Shown here piece by piece: positions 29,690 through 40,479 of a stretch of DNA of 64,000 nt (position 1 is the stretch's first letter; every line of letters begins with the position of its first letter). Under the pieces are notes generated by a model. It had not been told where the DNA came from. It was given only the letters and a program-made list of their open reading frames with translations, and did not search any database. The DNA comes from Photobacterium damselae (GTDB taxonomy: Bacteria > Pseudomonadota > Gammaproteobacteria > Enterobacterales > Vibrionaceae), in the NCBI RefSeq assembly GCF_003026815.1, contig NZ_PYOG01000008.1, positions 1-64,000 of the forward strand. Reading direction: 5' to 3'. The translations under genes and the position numbers were made by a program.

Positions 29690-31198
29690 TTATTTTACTC
29701 GATTCATTTCTTTTTGAATTTGCGCATAAGATTTTGGCCAAGGTTTTAAGGCTTGAACCTCATGAGATAACTGGTTTTTTGCCCGTTTTGCTTGTGTTGC
29801 TGAAGAGTAATCACCGATTACGACAATAAACCATGCTTTGCCCTGACGTTCAGTTTGGTAAATATGGGCCGATTCCGTGACTCCATACTTAGCTACGAAT
29901 TGCTTCGCTTGTTGCCATGAATGCACCGCGGCCAATTGTAATGCGTAATGACGTGAGTTGACCTGCTGTAAGATCTGCTTATCACTATGCTGATTATTAT
30001 GAGATATAGGCTGAGGCGTATCGTGCTGCTTGAGTGATTTATCCAAACTCTTTGCTGGTTGCTCCGGCTCTGGCTTAACACTTTCAGATATAGGTTCTGA
30101 TTCACTTAACGGCGTAGTTGTTGCCTGAGGTGAAGTTACAGAAGATGGATGAACGTTAGCCGGATCTAAAGCATTAATCTCAGCATCACTAAAATGGGTT
30201 TGTGCTCCTACTAATCCAAGAGCCTGATCGCCCATCATGGCATCAACGACTTGAGCCGGTACAACAACACGCTTATCAGTGTCAGTTCGACCTACCGTTA
30301 ACCCTTCTTGAGTCACTTCTGGAGGTAAAGCGGCCGTATCCTCAGTTGGCTCACCAGAGCTTATTAACTCTTTTCCCTCCATGACTTGGCTTGCCGAAGA
30401 ATCGATAGCAGAATCTTCCGATGGTTTCGATTCGGGCCATAACCACAATAATGCAACTACTAATGCAAACAGGACTCCTATCAATAGCCCGGTTCGTGGC
30501 GATAATTGGTGTGATGCTGTCATACTAACCTCCTCCCCTGGTGGTTGAGTATCCTCGTCGAGTTGACCGGGAAATGCGAAACTGTGCTGATAGCGTAACT
30601 TAAGCTCGCGTCGCTTTTGTAGGTCCTGCTCATAACAATGTTCAATCAGTTGTAACACTTCATTGGCTGGCAAAGGGGCAATTTCAAGCTCTAACGGTAT
30701 TTCGCTCTGCCCATGGGTCATTTTGGCAAGAGGCTGAGCAATCACATCGGGTTCTGTAAATAATAGAACATTGAGCTGCCAGTCTGCCTGTTGATTAGCA
30801 TGACAGACCAGTTCCCACAATTCTGCCAAAATCGGAATAGAAAGATAATGGGCATTATCAACCACCAGCAAGCAATGTAATCGGTCACTGCTTAACATGT
30901 GACTGACGCTTTGCAACAAAGAATCTTGCTCATTAAAGGGTTTGGTTGGTACCAACTGTTGCAGTAATTGAGTTCGAACGCTGGTAAGAGACATATCAGG
31001 CTCAGCACTCAATAACACTTGATGCTGTTCTGGCGAGAAATGTTCAAGATAACAATGAAGTAATTCAGTTTTCCCTGCACCAAATGGGCCAGAGATTTGA
31101 ATTAGGTGAGAACTAAACTGAGTAACAAACTGTAAGCGAGATAGGAATTGGATCTGGCTATCCAGATCCAACCGAGTTGTTGCATCGTGACCAATCAT
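29690..31198 (-). CDS. damX: Cell division protein DamX (AAA and SPOR domains)
   Basis: An inner-membrane septal protein. The 502-residue product has an N-terminal ATPase-like region with Walker A SGPFGAGKTELL (about residues 37-48), a membrane helix near 233-252 (GLLIGVLFALVVALLWLW) and a low-complexity linker. The C-terminal SPOR domain (about 418-500, HYALQLAAVHSWQQAKQF) binds denuded septal peptidoglycan. It lies 14 bases after aroB. Confidence 0.93.
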   Translation of the reverse strand: MIGHDATTRLDLDSQIQFLSRLQFVTQFSSHLIQISGPFGAGKTELLHCYLEHFSPEQHQVLLSAEPDMSLTSVRTQLLQQLVPTKPFNEQDSLLQSVSHMLSSDRLHCLLVVDNAHYLSIPILAELWELVCHANQQADWQLNVLLFTEPDVIAQPLAKMTHGQSEIPLELEIAPLPANEVLQLIEHCYEQDLQKRRELKLRYQHSFAFPGQLDEDTQPPGEEVSMTASHQLSPRTGLLIGVLFALVVALLWLWPESKPSEDSAIDSSASQVMEGKELISSGEPTEDTAALPPEVTQEGLTVGRTDTDKRVVVPAQVVDAMMGDQALGLVGAQTHFSDAEINALDPANVHPSSVTSPQATTTPLSESEPISESVKPEPEQPAKSLDKSLKQHDTPQPISHNNQHSDKQILQQVNSRHYALQLAAVHSWQQAKQFVAKYGVTESAHIYQTERQGKAWFIVVIGDYSSATQAKRAKNQLSHEVQALKPWPKSYAQIQKEMNRVK

Positions 31199-31212
31199 AA
31201 TGACTGTTCACA

Positions 31213-32292
31213 CTACGCTTTAATGACACGACGCAAAACATCGTGAGGTACATCCGACACCACTTCAGCCGAGCCAATGGCTGTTGGTAACACTAAACGT
31301 AACTGACCTGATAGCACTTTCTTATCACGCATCATATGCTGCATAAAACTATCATAGGTCATTGATTCCGGAGCTTTTACCGGAAGATTAGCACGCTCGT
31401 GTAGTCGAATGATACGAGTAACATCCTGTTGAGTTAACATACCTTGTGCTAAAGCTGTATTTGCTGCCAAAACTGTTCCTGCCGATACCGCTTCACCGTG
31501 CAGCCAGTTTCCGTAGCCCATTTCAGCTTCAATTGCATGACCAAAAGTATGGCCTAGATTCAACAATGCTCGAACACCTGACTCTTTCTCATCTGCCGCC
31601 ACAACATCCGCTTTGATCTGACAACAACGGGCGATGGCATAAGATAAAGCTTGATTATCCAGTGCTTGTAATGCAGCTAAATTCTCTTCAAGCCAACAAA
31701 AGAAATCGTAATCGGCAATGATGCCATATTTGATCACTTCAGCCATTCCTGCCGCAAACTCACGAGCAGGTAAGGTTTGTAAGCAATGATTATCGATCAC
31801 TACTGCCTTTGGCTGATAAAAAGCACCAATCATATTTTTGCCTAAAGGGTGATTCACTGCGGTTTTACCACCAACAGAAGAATCCACTTGAGCCAACAAT
31901 GTGGTTGGTACCTGTATAAAATCGACCCCACGTTGGTAGGTAGCTGCAGCAAATCCGACGATATCGCCGATCACACCGCCACCTAACGCAACTAATACGA
32001 CATCGCGACCATAATTTCCTTGTAACAGGAACGTCATGATCTGATTAAACGTATCAAGGGTTTTGTATTGTTCACCATCAGAGAGAGACAGCAGAACAAC
32101 ATCAGAACTTATTTGGCGTAGCGTCGCTATTATCTGCTCTGCATACAAAGGTGCCACGGTGTCATTACTGATCACCACAACTCGTTGTTTTGCAGTAATT
32201 GAAGATTCAAATAAAGCTGCAGTTGCAAACAACTTCGCTCCAATTGAAATCGGATAGCTTCTCTCACCTAAGTTGACGTCGATCCTTTCCAT
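31213..32292 (-). CDS. aroB: 3-dehydroquinate synthase
   Basis: The second shikimate-pathway enzyme, converting DAHP to 3-dehydroquinate with NAD and a divalent metal. The 359-residue protein has [19 protein letters not shown] (NAD/phosphate loop), [19 protein letters not shown] and the metal histidines in [11 protein letters not shown] and WLHGEAV. It follows aroK by 29 bases. Confidence 0.97.
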   Translation of the reverse strand: MERIDVNLGERSYPISIGAKLFATAALFESSITAKQRVVVISNDTVAPLYAEQIIATLRQISSDVVLLSLSDGEQYKTLDTFNQIMTFLLQGNYGRDVVLVALGGGVIGDIVGFAAATYQRGVDFIQVPTTLLAQVDSSVGGKTAVNHPLGKNMIGAFYQPKAVVIDNHCLQTLPAREFAAGMAEVIKYGIIADYDFFCWLEENLAALQALDNQALSYAIARCCQIKADVVAADEKESGVRALLNLGHTFGHAIEAEMGYGNWLHGEAVSAGTVLAANTALAQGMLTQQDVTRIIRLHERANLPVKAPESMTYDSFMQHMMRDKKVLSGQLRLVLPTAIGSAEVVSDVPHDVLRRVIKA

Positions 32293-32321
32293 GGTCTGCC
32301 TCTCTTTAAATCTGATGGCTA

Positions 32322-32840
32322 TTAACGCTCTTCTAGCATTTTGATGATCTGGTTAGCTACGACTTTCGCGCTTTGATCATCAGTACGAACCACATAATCT
32401 GACACTTCTGTGTACAGTGGGTTACGTTCTTCAGCTAGAGCTTCTAGTACTTCACGAGGCGTATCTGTTTGAAGAAGAGGACGCTTTTTATCACGTTGAG
32501 TACGAGCTAACTGCTTCTCGATGGTCGTTTCAAGATAAACAACAACACCTCGAGCAGACAGACGGTTACGGTTTTCTTTGCTCATAACCGAGCCACCACC
32601 TGTCGCAAGAACAATGCCTTGCTCTTGCGTTAAATCGTCAATGACTTTTTCTTCGCGAACACGAAAGCCTTCTTCACCTTCAACGTCAAAAACCCAGCTA
32701 ATATCAGCGCCAGTACGCTCTTCAATCTCAGTGTCTGAGTCAAAGAATTCCATATGTAGCTGTTGAGCTAGATGTCTACCAATTGTGCTTTTGCCGGCAC
32801 CCATAGGACCGACTAAGAAAATATTTCGTTTTTCAGCCAT
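32322..32840 (-). CDS. aroK: Shikimate kinase I
   Basis: Phosphorylates shikimate. The 172-residue kinase starts [19 protein letters not shown] with the Walker A loop; [12 protein letters not shown] and LATGGGSV bind shikimate. The start at 32840 matches E. coli AroK exactly, but no clear ribosome binding site is visible upstream. A TTG at 32885 is the only longer choice and has no family support. The 329 bases to pilQ hold the pilQ terminator and no gene that I can support. Confidence 0.95.
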   Translation of the reverse strand: MAEKRNIFLVGPMGAGKSTIGRHLAQQLHMEFFDSDTEIEERTGADISWVFDVEGEEGFRVREEKVIDDLTQEQGIVLATGGGSVMSKENRNRLSARGVVVYLETTIEKQLARTQRDKKRPLLQTDTPREVLEALAEERNPLYTEVSDYVVRTDDQSAKVVANQIIKMLEER

Positions 32841-33111
32841 TTTTAGCAATTTACGCGCGGTTAGTAAAACGACACTGCCCCGCAAGCTTGTTCAAAAAGC
32901 TCGAGGCACCGAGTTCCTCACATATAATTCGTGATAAGACAGAAAATTATCTCAGGACTGGCCGTCATTTGGCAATAGTTAACACCGAGCAAAGCGCATT
33001 TAATTATCACAGAGACTAACTTTCAGCAGCTTATCACCATGTTTCAGCTAATCAATCATGCGAAAGTTCACGTATTTTCAGTTCAATAGCGACAGACTCA
33101 TACCAAATAAC

Positions 33112-33152
33112 AAAATAGCCGAATTATCATAACACGATAATTCGGCTATTAA
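33112..33152 (-). terminator. pilQ terminator
   Basis: AATAGCCGAATTATC (33114-33128) pairs perfectly with GATAATTCGGCTATT (33136-33150), 15 bp with a 7-base loop. The minus strand continues TTGTTATT. It ends the pilMNOPQ transcript and insulates aroK. Confidence 0.85.
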
Positions 33153-33169
33153 TTAAACAATAATAGTGA

Positions 33170-34921
33170 TTACTGGGTGATAATTTTGGGTGTGACGAAA
33201 ATCAACAGTTCACGCTTGCCCATCTCTTGCAGCTTATGACGGAACAATACGCCCAATCCTGGAATATCGCCCAACAAAGGGACTTTACGGACAGAATTAT
33301 TCACCTGATGCTGATAGATACCCCCTAAGACTACAGTCTCGCCATTATTGACCAGAACTTGCGTGCCAATTCGTTGAGTATCGATAGCGACCGCTTCTCC
33401 GGTTCCGGTAACAACTGTTTCCCCTACTTTATCTTGCGTTACCAGCAGATCGAGCACCAATTTATCATCAGGGGTAATTTGTGGTGTGACCATCAAACTC
33501 AATACGGCCTTTTTAAAGTCTACCGATACCGCACCACTAGACGCCGCTTCTAAATAAGGGATCTCTGTACCTTGTTCGATGTAAGCCGCTTTTTTATTGG
33601 TGGTTACTAATCGAGGACTAGAAATAATCTCTGCTTTCGATTCTGCCTGTAGAGCGGATAATTCAAGATCGAGCAAAATATCGCCCAGTTTTGCCACCTG
33701 AAATGCAATACTCGATGCCCCAGGAGTAATTGCACCTAAATTTACATTTAAGAAATCATCAACAGTCGCGTCATCACCCAATAAGCCCGAACTGGCCAAG
33801 TTACCTTCAATTGAGCCCCCAATGGTTGTACTACCGTTTTGATTAACGACACCCCAACGTACCCCTAACTCGTCAATATCCCCTTCATCAACAGTAACAA
33901 TACGAGCTTCTATCTGAACCTGTTTAACGGGAATATCCAGTGCCGTGATAATCTCTTCAATGCTATCAATACTCTCAGGGATATCTTTGATGATAATGGC
34001 ATTAGTACGCTCATCAACATGCAAAGACCCGCGTTGAGATAGCATACTGACTCCATCTTTCGTTCCGAGTAAAAGGTCTGCGATATCTCCTGCTTTAGCG
34101 TAATTAATTTGAATCAGCTCCGAACGAAGCGAAGCTAACTCATCTTCTTTACGTTTGGCTTCCATCTCTTGACGCTCATTGGTTGCCAACTCAGATTTTG
34201 GCGCAATCAGTACCACAGAACCTTGAACTCGTTTATCCAAGCCTTTTGATTGCAAAATAATATCGAGTACTTGTGGCCAAGGCACATCATCAAGACGTAA
34301 GGTCACATTACCCTGCACAGTATCGGAAACCACGAGATTAAAATCATTATATTCGGCAACCAACTGCAATACGTTACGCACAGGAACATCTTGGAAGTTA
34401 ATGGAGATGGGCTTACCTTTATAATCAATTTTGCCTTGCTTAGCCTTGGCTGTACTGCTGGCTTTCTTTTTCTGGGCGTTCAAAACAACTTCAAGACGAG
34501 AGCCTTTTAATTGGTAATCATAGTCAAACACGCCAGCCATATTGAGAATAAGCTTACTGCCTTTCTCGGTGCGAAATGTTTCAATCGAACGGACAACCGT
34601 TGCAAAGTCGACCACATCGAGTACATACAACATGTCATCTTTAATCGCGGTATCAAAGATATCGATGTGTAATTGCTTTCCTGAACGGCGCATATCAACC
34701 AAAGATTGAGGTTTGGCTAACTGAACAGTGAGCACGCCTCGTCCACGGTTATCACGCTTAAAATCTAAGCCGGTGATTTGGTTATTCACAATATTCATGC
34801 CAGCAGCAATGGCAGCTTGGGAGAGACCAAGCCAACAGCACAACATAACTACCCAACAACGTTGCCAACCCAAGTTGACCGATAACATCCTTTTCATGCG
34901 TAAATTTGCCTCTTCCATCAT
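33170..34921 (-). CDS. pilQ: Type IV pilus secretin PilQ
   Basis: The outer-membrane secretin through which type IV pili extend; in vibrios it is part of the DNA-uptake (competence) pilus machine. The 583-residue protein has a signal region (GWQRCWVVMLCCWLGLSQAAIA), an AMIN domain (about 45-150), STN/N1 domains, and a C-terminal secretin domain (VTPQITPDDKL and LGGIYQHQVNNSVRKVPLLGDIPGLGVLFR). The ATG at 34921 overlaps the pilP stop by one base; ATG 34918 or 34897 are alternatives. Confidence 0.93.
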   Translation of the reverse strand: MMEEANLRMKRMLSVNLGWQRCWVVMLCCWLGLSQAAIAAGMNIVNNQITGLDFKRDNRGRGVLTVQLAKPQSLVDMRRSGKQLHIDIFDTAIKDDMLYVLDVVDFATVVRSIETFRTEKGSKLILNMAGVFDYDYQLKGSRLEVVLNAQKKKASSTAKAKQGKIDYKGKPISINFQDVPVRNVLQLVAEYNDFNLVVSDTVQGNVTLRLDDVPWPQVLDIILQSKGLDKRVQGSVVLIAPKSELATNERQEMEAKRKEDELASLRSELIQINYAKAGDIADLLLGTKDGVSMLSQRGSLHVDERTNAIIIKDIPESIDSIEEIITALDIPVKQVQIEARIVTVDEGDIDELGVRWGVVNQNGSTTIGGSIEGNLASSGLLGDDATVDDFLNVNLGAITPGASSIAFQVAKLGDILLDLELSALQAESKAEIISSPRLVTTNKKAAYIEQGTEIPYLEAASSGAVSVDFKKAVLSLMVTPQITPDDKLVLDLLVTQDKVGETVVTGTGEAVAIDTQRIGTQVLVNNGETVVLGGIYQHQVNNSVRKVPLLGDIPGLGVLFRHKLQEMGKRELLIFVTPKIITQ

Positions 34922-35436
34922 TACTGCTGCGCCAACATTAACGGTACAGTTCGCTTAATCCAGCATCCTGTACCATCTGGCAAAATTTCTTCTACACTGA
35001 CTTTACGAGAAGTCACTTCAACAATTCGACCATGGTTCAATCCCATATATGAATCTGTGGTGACCTTCATTAACTTGCCTTCTGGGGTATAAATTAATGC
35101 CCAAAGCTGAGACCCATCGCCTAACACGCCCTTCATGGCTAACTGCTCTAAGGGGAAAGTTTCTAGTGGCGTTTTAATCCGAGCTAAATTAGGTTGCCAG
35201 CACGCTTTATTGCCACCATCACCACTTTCTTGATGCTCAGGTAATGGACGTAAGAACGGCACGCGATCTCGCGTCATCACAAAATCATCAGCGACAAAAT
35301 CATCGACTTGAGGAAGCGGTTCCACTTTTGCTCGCGCAGTTTGATGCGCATCTTGGATAAATTGCGTTAACGAATCATCATTTGCTCGACAACCCATCAA
35401 CCCCAACATCAGTACCCAAACAATAGATTGCTTCAT
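34921..35436 (-). CDS. pilP: Type IV pilus assembly lipoprotein PilP
   Basis: An inner-membrane lipoprotein that links the PilNO complex to PilQ. The 171-residue product has a lipobox MKQSIVWVLMLGLMGC (Cys16) and a C-terminal HR domain (KGVLGDGSQLWALIYTPEGKL...GLNHGRI). I prefer ATG 35436, with GAGG 6 bases upstream; the ATG at 35448, which overlaps the pilO stop, is the alternative. Confidence 0.92.
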   Translation of the reverse strand: MKQSIVWVLMLGLMGCRANDDSLTQFIQDAHQTARAKVEPLPQVDDFVADDFVMTRDRVPFLRPLPEHQESGDGGNKACWQPNLARIKTPLETFPLEQLAMKGVLGDGSQLWALIYTPEGKLMKVTTDSYMGLNHGRIVEVTSRKVSVEEILPDGTGCWIKRTVPLMLAQQ

Positions 35437-35444
35437 CGTGTACC

Positions 35445-36035
35445 TCATTGCGTTTTGGGTGCTTTAAAGCGATAAGTGCTCGCAGAAACCTTCATGGCAA
35501 GGGTCTCTTGCAATCCCTTTTGCTCTATCATCTTTAGATCAATATCTTTAAGATTAACGATTCGGGACAGCCGAGCGACTGATGCTGCAAAATGGCCCAT
35601 CTGTTTGTAACTGCCCGTTAACTGCATGTTGATTGGCAATTCGTAATACCACTCTTGTTCCCGAATAGGTGCCCACTCAATCGACTGAAACTCCAAACCA
35701 CTACGCACACCAATATCATTTATCCCAGCCAGTAGCGTGGCGAGTTCTTTCTCTACCGGTAGCTGCTTCATCACTTTGTCGTAACGTCGATTAAGTTCTT
35801 CAATCTGCTCTTTCATAATCGGCAGAGCGGCAACTTGAGACGCTCGGTTAGTCAAACGCATTTTAAGCTCAACCTCTTGCTGTTTAATCTGAGCAAGCTG
35901 CTCACTTTTAGGGGTCAACCAATACCAATACCCAACAGCAATTAATAACCCTGCAAGCAGTAACGCCACCAAGCATTGAGGCAGCAAAGGCCAATCAGCC
36001 ATTTCATCAAGCTCTAAATCCTGCCACTCTTTCAT
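35445..36035 (-). CDS. pilO: Type IV pilus inner-membrane protein PilO
   Basis: A bitopic protein of the PilMNOP alignment complex. The 196-residue protein has a short cytoplasmic start, one membrane helix (about 22-42, LVALLLAGLLIAVGYWYW), a coiled coil and a ferredoxin-like periplasmic domain. It overlaps pilN by 4 bases, so translation is coupled. Confidence 0.93.
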   Translation of the reverse strand: MKEWQDLELDEMADWPLLPQCLVALLLAGLLIAVGYWYWLTPKSEQLAQIKQQEVELKMRLTNRASQVAALPIMKEQIEELNRRYDKVMKQLPVEKELATLLAGINDIGVRSGLEFQSIEWAPIREQEWYYELPINMQLTGSYKQMGHFAASVARLSRIVNLKDIDLKMIEQKGLQETLAMKVSASTYRFKAPKTQ

Positions 36036-36673
36036 TGCGTAACTTCCTTTAACTCCTGATGCTGTGGTGCAGTGACGGCCTTTTTATTTGCTTCAATCTG
36101 TTGCGCTATTTTTAAGGCACGTTCGTGAGGCTTTAACATAAAGAACGAAGCACTAAATTTAGTGATATCTTCTGCATTTACCCCTTTAGTTGCTAAAATT
36201 GAGTGCATAGAAACATCTTTAAGCCACAATGACTGTTCCGCATTCGATAAAAGATTCGCTAAACGGCCATTTGAATCGCCATGCCCAGTTACTGAAACAT
36301 TACCGGCTTTCAAACTCAGATCATTTAAATACACTCCATGCGGTACGAGTTCTGGTAATACACTAAATAAGTTGGTGACTCGATTACGCTCGGTCTGAAT
36401 TTCAGTGATCACCGCAAGCCGCTTATTTAATTCAGCACGCTGCTTATCCAATTTTGGCAGCAGAGCCAAACGTTGTTCTAGCTTTTGAATCTCTTGCGAA
36501 ATGATGGCATTACGCTGTTGTTGAATCTGTTGTTGTTGCTCTAGATAGCTACCAGCCGTAAACACGCCACCTAAACTCAACAGGACCGAGCCCAGAAGAA
36601 TGGCGTAGAATCGTTGTTGATGCTGTTTACGTTTTTGCTCTCGCCATGGCAGGAGGTTAAGCTTCTGAATCAT
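36032..36673 (-). CDS. pilN: Type IV pilus inner-membrane protein PilN
   Basis: The partner of PilO and PilM. The conserved N-terminal peptide INLLPWRE-like MIQKLNLLPWREQKRKQ binds PilM; it is followed by one membrane helix (about 24-45) and a Gln-rich coiled coil. The product is 213 residues. It overlaps pilM and pilO by 4 bases each. Confidence 0.93.
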   Translation of the reverse strand: MIQKLNLLPWREQKRKQHQQRFYAILLGSVLLSLGGVFTAGSYLEQQQQIQQQRNAIISQEIQKLEQRLALLPKLDKQRAELNKRLAVITEIQTERNRVTNLFSVLPELVPHGVYLNDLSLKAGNVSVTGHGDSNGRLANLLSNAEQSLWLKDVSMHSILATKGVNAEDITKFSASFFMLKPHERALKIAQQIEANKKAVTAPQHQELKEVTQ

Positions 36674-37668
36674 GCTTCAAACCCTCTCAGAGCTAAACCC
36701 ATTGCTACCGCATACTGACTCGTCATCACGGTACTTGGTAAGTACTCTACTTCTTTTCCAACAGGCAAATAGGAAAATGGCTGGACCCACTCCACTTGGA
36801 TCTTAAGAGCATCTTGCAGCATTTGCTCAATCACCAATGCTTGGCTGCCCCCACATAGCCACACCCCTTGTAACGGCGAACGAGGTTGGGTTGAGTTATA
36901 GAGCTGAATTTGCCGTTTTAGATGATCAATAAGCTGACGGGTAAAAGTCTCTTCTTCATCAGCTAACAGTAATGTCGGTGTATTTTTATCTAGGTGTTTT
37001 GCATGTCTTGCACCAAAAGCAATTTCACGACGATACACCCCACCCATTGCGGGTTTTACACAAAATTCAGTATGACGTTTACCGATATCAATCACGCCCC
37101 ACTGCTCTTGCAACCCCGACATTTCCGTTAAATGCTCAGCAAGCCATAACAGACCATTGGTTTGCAGTTCCATCACCTGTGTTTTAAATCCTGCTTTTTT
37201 GGCCACCTCTAATCGAGCAGAAATGGTGTCACGCCGGGCCGCAAAAATTTGGAATGGAACGGTACTTCCAATATCTTGAAAGCGATCGCTGTTGTTAAGC
37301 GGATAAAAATCTAGCCATAACTCATCAAGGGGGAATGGCGATGAAGCCCCCAACGCTTGGCTAATAGCAAATTCAGTTTCATCATCACTGAGCGATGTAT
37401 CCAGTTGGACAATTTTGCTGATCACTGCACTATCTGGTAATGCCAAAACCACACGTTTTGCAGCTCTTGGTAGATGCTTTTTTAATTTACGCATAGCTGA
37501 CAACAACACTGTACTATTTACGCTATGCTGATCGTTTACTGCTGGGGTCGATAGTACGATTTCGGCAAATGCTGCAAGTTCTAACTGTTCTTTTTTTTGC
37601 TGCACAACAACAGCTTTTATGCTGTGGCTACCAATATCTATCCCAACACTTAATGGGTTTCGAAACAT
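36670..37668 (-). CDS. pilM: Type IV pilus actin-like protein PilM
   Basis: A cytoplasmic actin/FtsA-fold ATP-binding protein that docks on the PilN N terminus. The 332-residue protein has SVGIDIGSHSIKAVVV (phosphate 1) and WGVIDIGKRHTEF (phosphate 2) motifs. It is the first gene of pilMNOPQ, divergent from mrcA across 150 bases, the same arrangement as in most gammaproteobacteria. Confidence 0.94.
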   Translation of the reverse strand: MFRNPLSVGIDIGSHSIKAVVVQQKKEQLELAAFAEIVLSTPAVNDQHSVNSTVLLSAMRKLKKHLPRAAKRVVLALPDSAVISKIVQLDTSLSDDETEFAISQALGASSPFPLDELWLDFYPLNNSDRFQDIGSTVPFQIFAARRDTISARLEVAKKAGFKTQVMELQTNGLLWLAEHLTEMSGLQEQWGVIDIGKRHTEFCVKPAMGGVYRREIAFGARHAKHLDKNTPTLLLADEEETFTRQLIDHLKRQIQLYNSTQPRSPLQGVWLCGGSQALVIEQMLQDALKIQVEWVQPFSYLPVGKEVEYLPSTVMTSQYAVAMGLALRGFEA

Positions 37669-37818
37669 ACCGTGCTATGCTCCCTCAATCACGGAAAAGC
37701 AAACTAGTTCAAATAAACGCCAGTTAAGGCATTAATTTTCTTTTCGTTATCTTTATACTAATGTGTGAAAGATAATGGATAATGCCCAGTTGAACGATGG
37801 CGTAACGGGAAAACTCAA

Positions 37819-40392
37819 GTGAAGTTCATAAAGCGATTAGTAATATTTGCATTTATTTGCATAATTCTTGGAGTCGGTACAATTTTTGGTCTGTACCTTT
37901 ACGTAAAACCTGAACTCCCAGATGTTGCAACCTTAAAGAATGTTGAGCTCCAAACCCCGATGATGGTTTACAGCTCAGACGGTAAGTTGATTTCGCAATT
38001 TGGTGAAAAACGACGTATCCCGTTGTCAATTAAAGAGATGCCACCTTTGTTGGTTGATGCTTTCATTGCCACCGAAGACAGTCGTTTCTATGAACACCAT
38101 GGCGTGGATCCAATTGGTATTGCTCGTGCAGCCTTTGTGGTTTTAACCTCAGGTTCTGCTCGTCAAGGTGCCAGTACGATTACCCAGCAGTTAGCACGAA
38201 ACTTCTTTTTGTCTAACGAAAAAACCCTAATGCGTAAGATCAAGGAAGTCTTTATTGCTGTTCATATCGAGCAATTGCTAACAAAAGATGAAATTCTTGA
38301 ACTTTACTTAAATAAGATTTACCTCGGTTACCGTGCTTACGGTGTAGGTGCTGCGGCACAAGTCTATTTTGGGAAAACAGTCGACCAACTTACGCTCAGT
38401 GAAATAGCCGTTATTGCAGGTCTGCCAAAAGCACCGTCAACCATGAACCCAATTTACTCGTTGGATCGTTCAACTACCCGTCGTAATGTGGTACTAGGTC
38501 GAATGCTTGATGAAGGCTACATCACCAAAGCACAAATGGACCAAGCACGCTCTGAGCCAATTATTGCTCGTTACCATGGTGCAGAAATCGAGTTATATGC
38601 CCCTTACTTTGCCGAACGAGCTCGTGCTTGGGCTGTAAACCGTTATGGTGAAGATGCTTATACTTCTGGGCTAAAAGTCTTTACTACAGTAAGTTCTAAG
38701 CTACAACTTGATGCGCAAAATGCTGCGATTGATAACCTAATCAATTACGACCATCGTCACGGTTACCGCGGTGCAACTGCAACGGTCTGGAAATCAGGTG
38801 AAGCAGCATGGAACATCAATGAACTGGTCAACTATCTGGCGAAACAACCACAGTATGGCAAGCTTATTCCAGCGGTTGTGACTAAAGTTCACGCTAAGTC
38901 TGCAGAGGTTGTTGTTAAAGGTGGAATTCGAGCGACAATTGATTGGTCCGGCATGAACTGGGCTCGTAAATACATCTCAGATACTCGTCAAGGTTCTGCA
39001 CCGAAAAGTGCTGGCGCTATCTTAACCGCAGGTCAAGAGATTTGGGTCCAAGAAAAGACCACAACAACAGCTGCTACCGATACGAAAGCAGCTGTGACTC
39101 ACACAAGTTGGATGCTAAGCCAGATCCCAAGTGCAAATACGGCATTTGTTGCTATCTCGCCTGAAAATGGTGCGGTACTTGCGATGGTGGGTGGCTTTAA
39201 CTACGCCCACAGTAAGTTTAACCGTGCAACCCAGTCTATTCGCCAAGTTGGTTCAAGTATCAAGCCATTTATTTATTCAGCGGCAATTGATAAAGGACTG
39301 ACTCTAGGCACGCTAATTAATGATGCTCCGATTACGAAGTGGGATAAGTGGCAAGGTACGGTTTGGCGTCCAAAAAATGCTAACAACCGTTACGGCGGTC
39401 CAACTCGTGCTCGTATTGGTCTAGCTCGCTCAATTAACGTTATGGCAATCCGCGCCCTTCGTATTGCAGGGCTTGATTTTACAATTGATTATCTAACTCG
39501 TTTTGGCTTTAAACGTTCAGACTTACCTCGTGCTGAGCCTCTAGCATTGGGTGCTGGTAGTTTAACTCCATTAGAAGTGGCACAAGGTTTTGCGGTGTTT
39601 GCTAATGGTGGTTACTTGGTTAAGCCTTTCTTTATCGACCATGTTGAAGATGCTTATGACCATGTTATTTACCAAGCTAATCCTGCCATTGCCTGTGATC
39701 AAAGTTGTCAGAAAAAGAATCTGCACCCAATTACGGTCGATCCTAATATTGATGACCCACAAGTTGTTGAAAAGATTACTCAAGCAAGTGATAGCGATCA
39801 CGATGTGGCAACCGACACAACCACAGAGAGTCTCGTTAAATACGCCCCACAAGTTATCACGGAACAGAATGCCTTCTTAGTCCGTGAAATGTTAGAAAGT
39901 AACATCTGGGGTGGTCAAGGTTGGAATGGTACTGGTTGGCGCGCTAAGGTACTAAAACGCCACGATATCGGTGGTAAAACAGGTACAACTAACAATGCAA
40001 AAGACGCATGGTATTCAGGCTTTGGACCGGGAATTGTCGCAACAACTTGGGTTGGTTTTGATGACCACCGCCGTAATTTAGGCCGTACCAGTTGGAACAA
40101 TAACTTAGGTAAAAACCAGACCATGGGTGGCGAGTTTGGTGGTAATGCGGCACAACCTGGTTGGATCGCCTTTATGAAGCAGGCATTGCAAGATACACCA
40201 GAGCAAGAAAAGCAAATTCCAGATGGTATTATTAGCGTTCGTATTGATCGTTCAACAGGTCAATTATCAAATGCTAATAACTCAAGCTCAATGTATGAGT
40301 ATTTCATTGAAGGTACCGAACCTAAGCATACGGTTATTCAAGTGAAAAAAGAGACCAGTTTCGATACTGATACCGCTGAAGAGCTATTCTAA
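37819..40392 (+). CDS. mrcA: Penicillin-binding protein 1A
   Basis: A bifunctional peptidoglycan glycosyltransferase/transpeptidase. The 857-residue protein has one N-terminal membrane helix. The glycosyltransferase shows EDSRFYEHHGVDPIG and GASTITQQLARNFF, an OB-like insert follows, and the transpeptidase has SSIK (SxxK), SIN (SxN) and KTGTT. Length is typical. It is transcribed away from pilM from a TATACT-like promoter around 37755. Confidence 0.96.
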   Translation: MKFIKRLVIFAFICIILGVGTIFGLYLYVKPELPDVATLKNVELQTPMMVYSSDGKLISQFGEKRRIPLSIKEMPPLLVDAFIATEDSRFYEHHGVDPIGIARAAFVVLTSGSARQGASTITQQLARNFFLSNEKTLMRKIKEVFIAVHIEQLLTKDEILELYLNKIYLGYRAYGVGAAAQVYFGKTVDQLTLSEIAVIAGLPKAPSTMNPIYSLDRSTTRRNVVLGRMLDEGYITKAQMDQARSEPIIARYHGAEIELYAPYFAERARAWAVNRYGEDAYTSGLKVFTTVSSKLQLDAQNAAIDNLINYDHRHGYRGATATVWKSGEAAWNINELVNYLAKQPQYGKLIPAVVTKVHAKSAEVVVKGGIRATIDWSGMNWARKYISDTRQGSAPKSAGAILTAGQEIWVQEKTTTTAATDTKAAVTHTSWMLSQIPSANTAFVAISPENGAVLAMVGGFNYAHSKFNRATQSIRQVGSSIKPFIYSAAIDKGLTLGTLINDAPITKWDKWQGTVWRPKNANNRYGGPTRARIGLARSINVMAIRALRIAGLDFTIDYLTRFGFKRSDLPRAEPLALGAGSLTPLEVAQGFAVFANGGYLVKPFFIDHVEDAYDHVIYQANPAIACDQSCQKKNLHPITVDPNIDDPQVVEKITQASDSDHDVATDTTTESLVKYAPQVITEQNAFLVREMLESNIWGGQGWNGTGWRAKVLKRHDIGGKTGTTNNAKDAWYSGFGPGIVATTWVGFDDHRRNLGRTSWNNNLGKNQTMGGEFGGNAAQPGWIAFMKQALQDTPEQEKQIPDGIISVRIDRSTGQLSNANNSSSMYEYFIEGTEPKHTVIQVKKETSFDTDTAEELF

Positions 40393-40420
40393 TATCAAGG
40401 CTATTGCAGCTTCCTAAATA

Positions 40421-40452
40421 GCAAAGAGCGCTAAATTAGCGCTCTTTTTTTG
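40421..40452. terminator. Bidirectional terminator between mrcA and oxyR
   Basis: GAGCGCT (40426-40432) pairs with AGCGCTC (40438-40444), flanked by an A run and TTTTTTT, between convergent mrcA and oxyR. Confidence 0.85.
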
Positions 40453-40479
40453 TCTTAAAACCAGAAAATATAACAAAGA

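Noticed and set aside
29893..30384. Plus- and minus-strand open frames inside damX
   Set aside because: They are shadows of the Gln/Ser/Pro-rich DamX linker.
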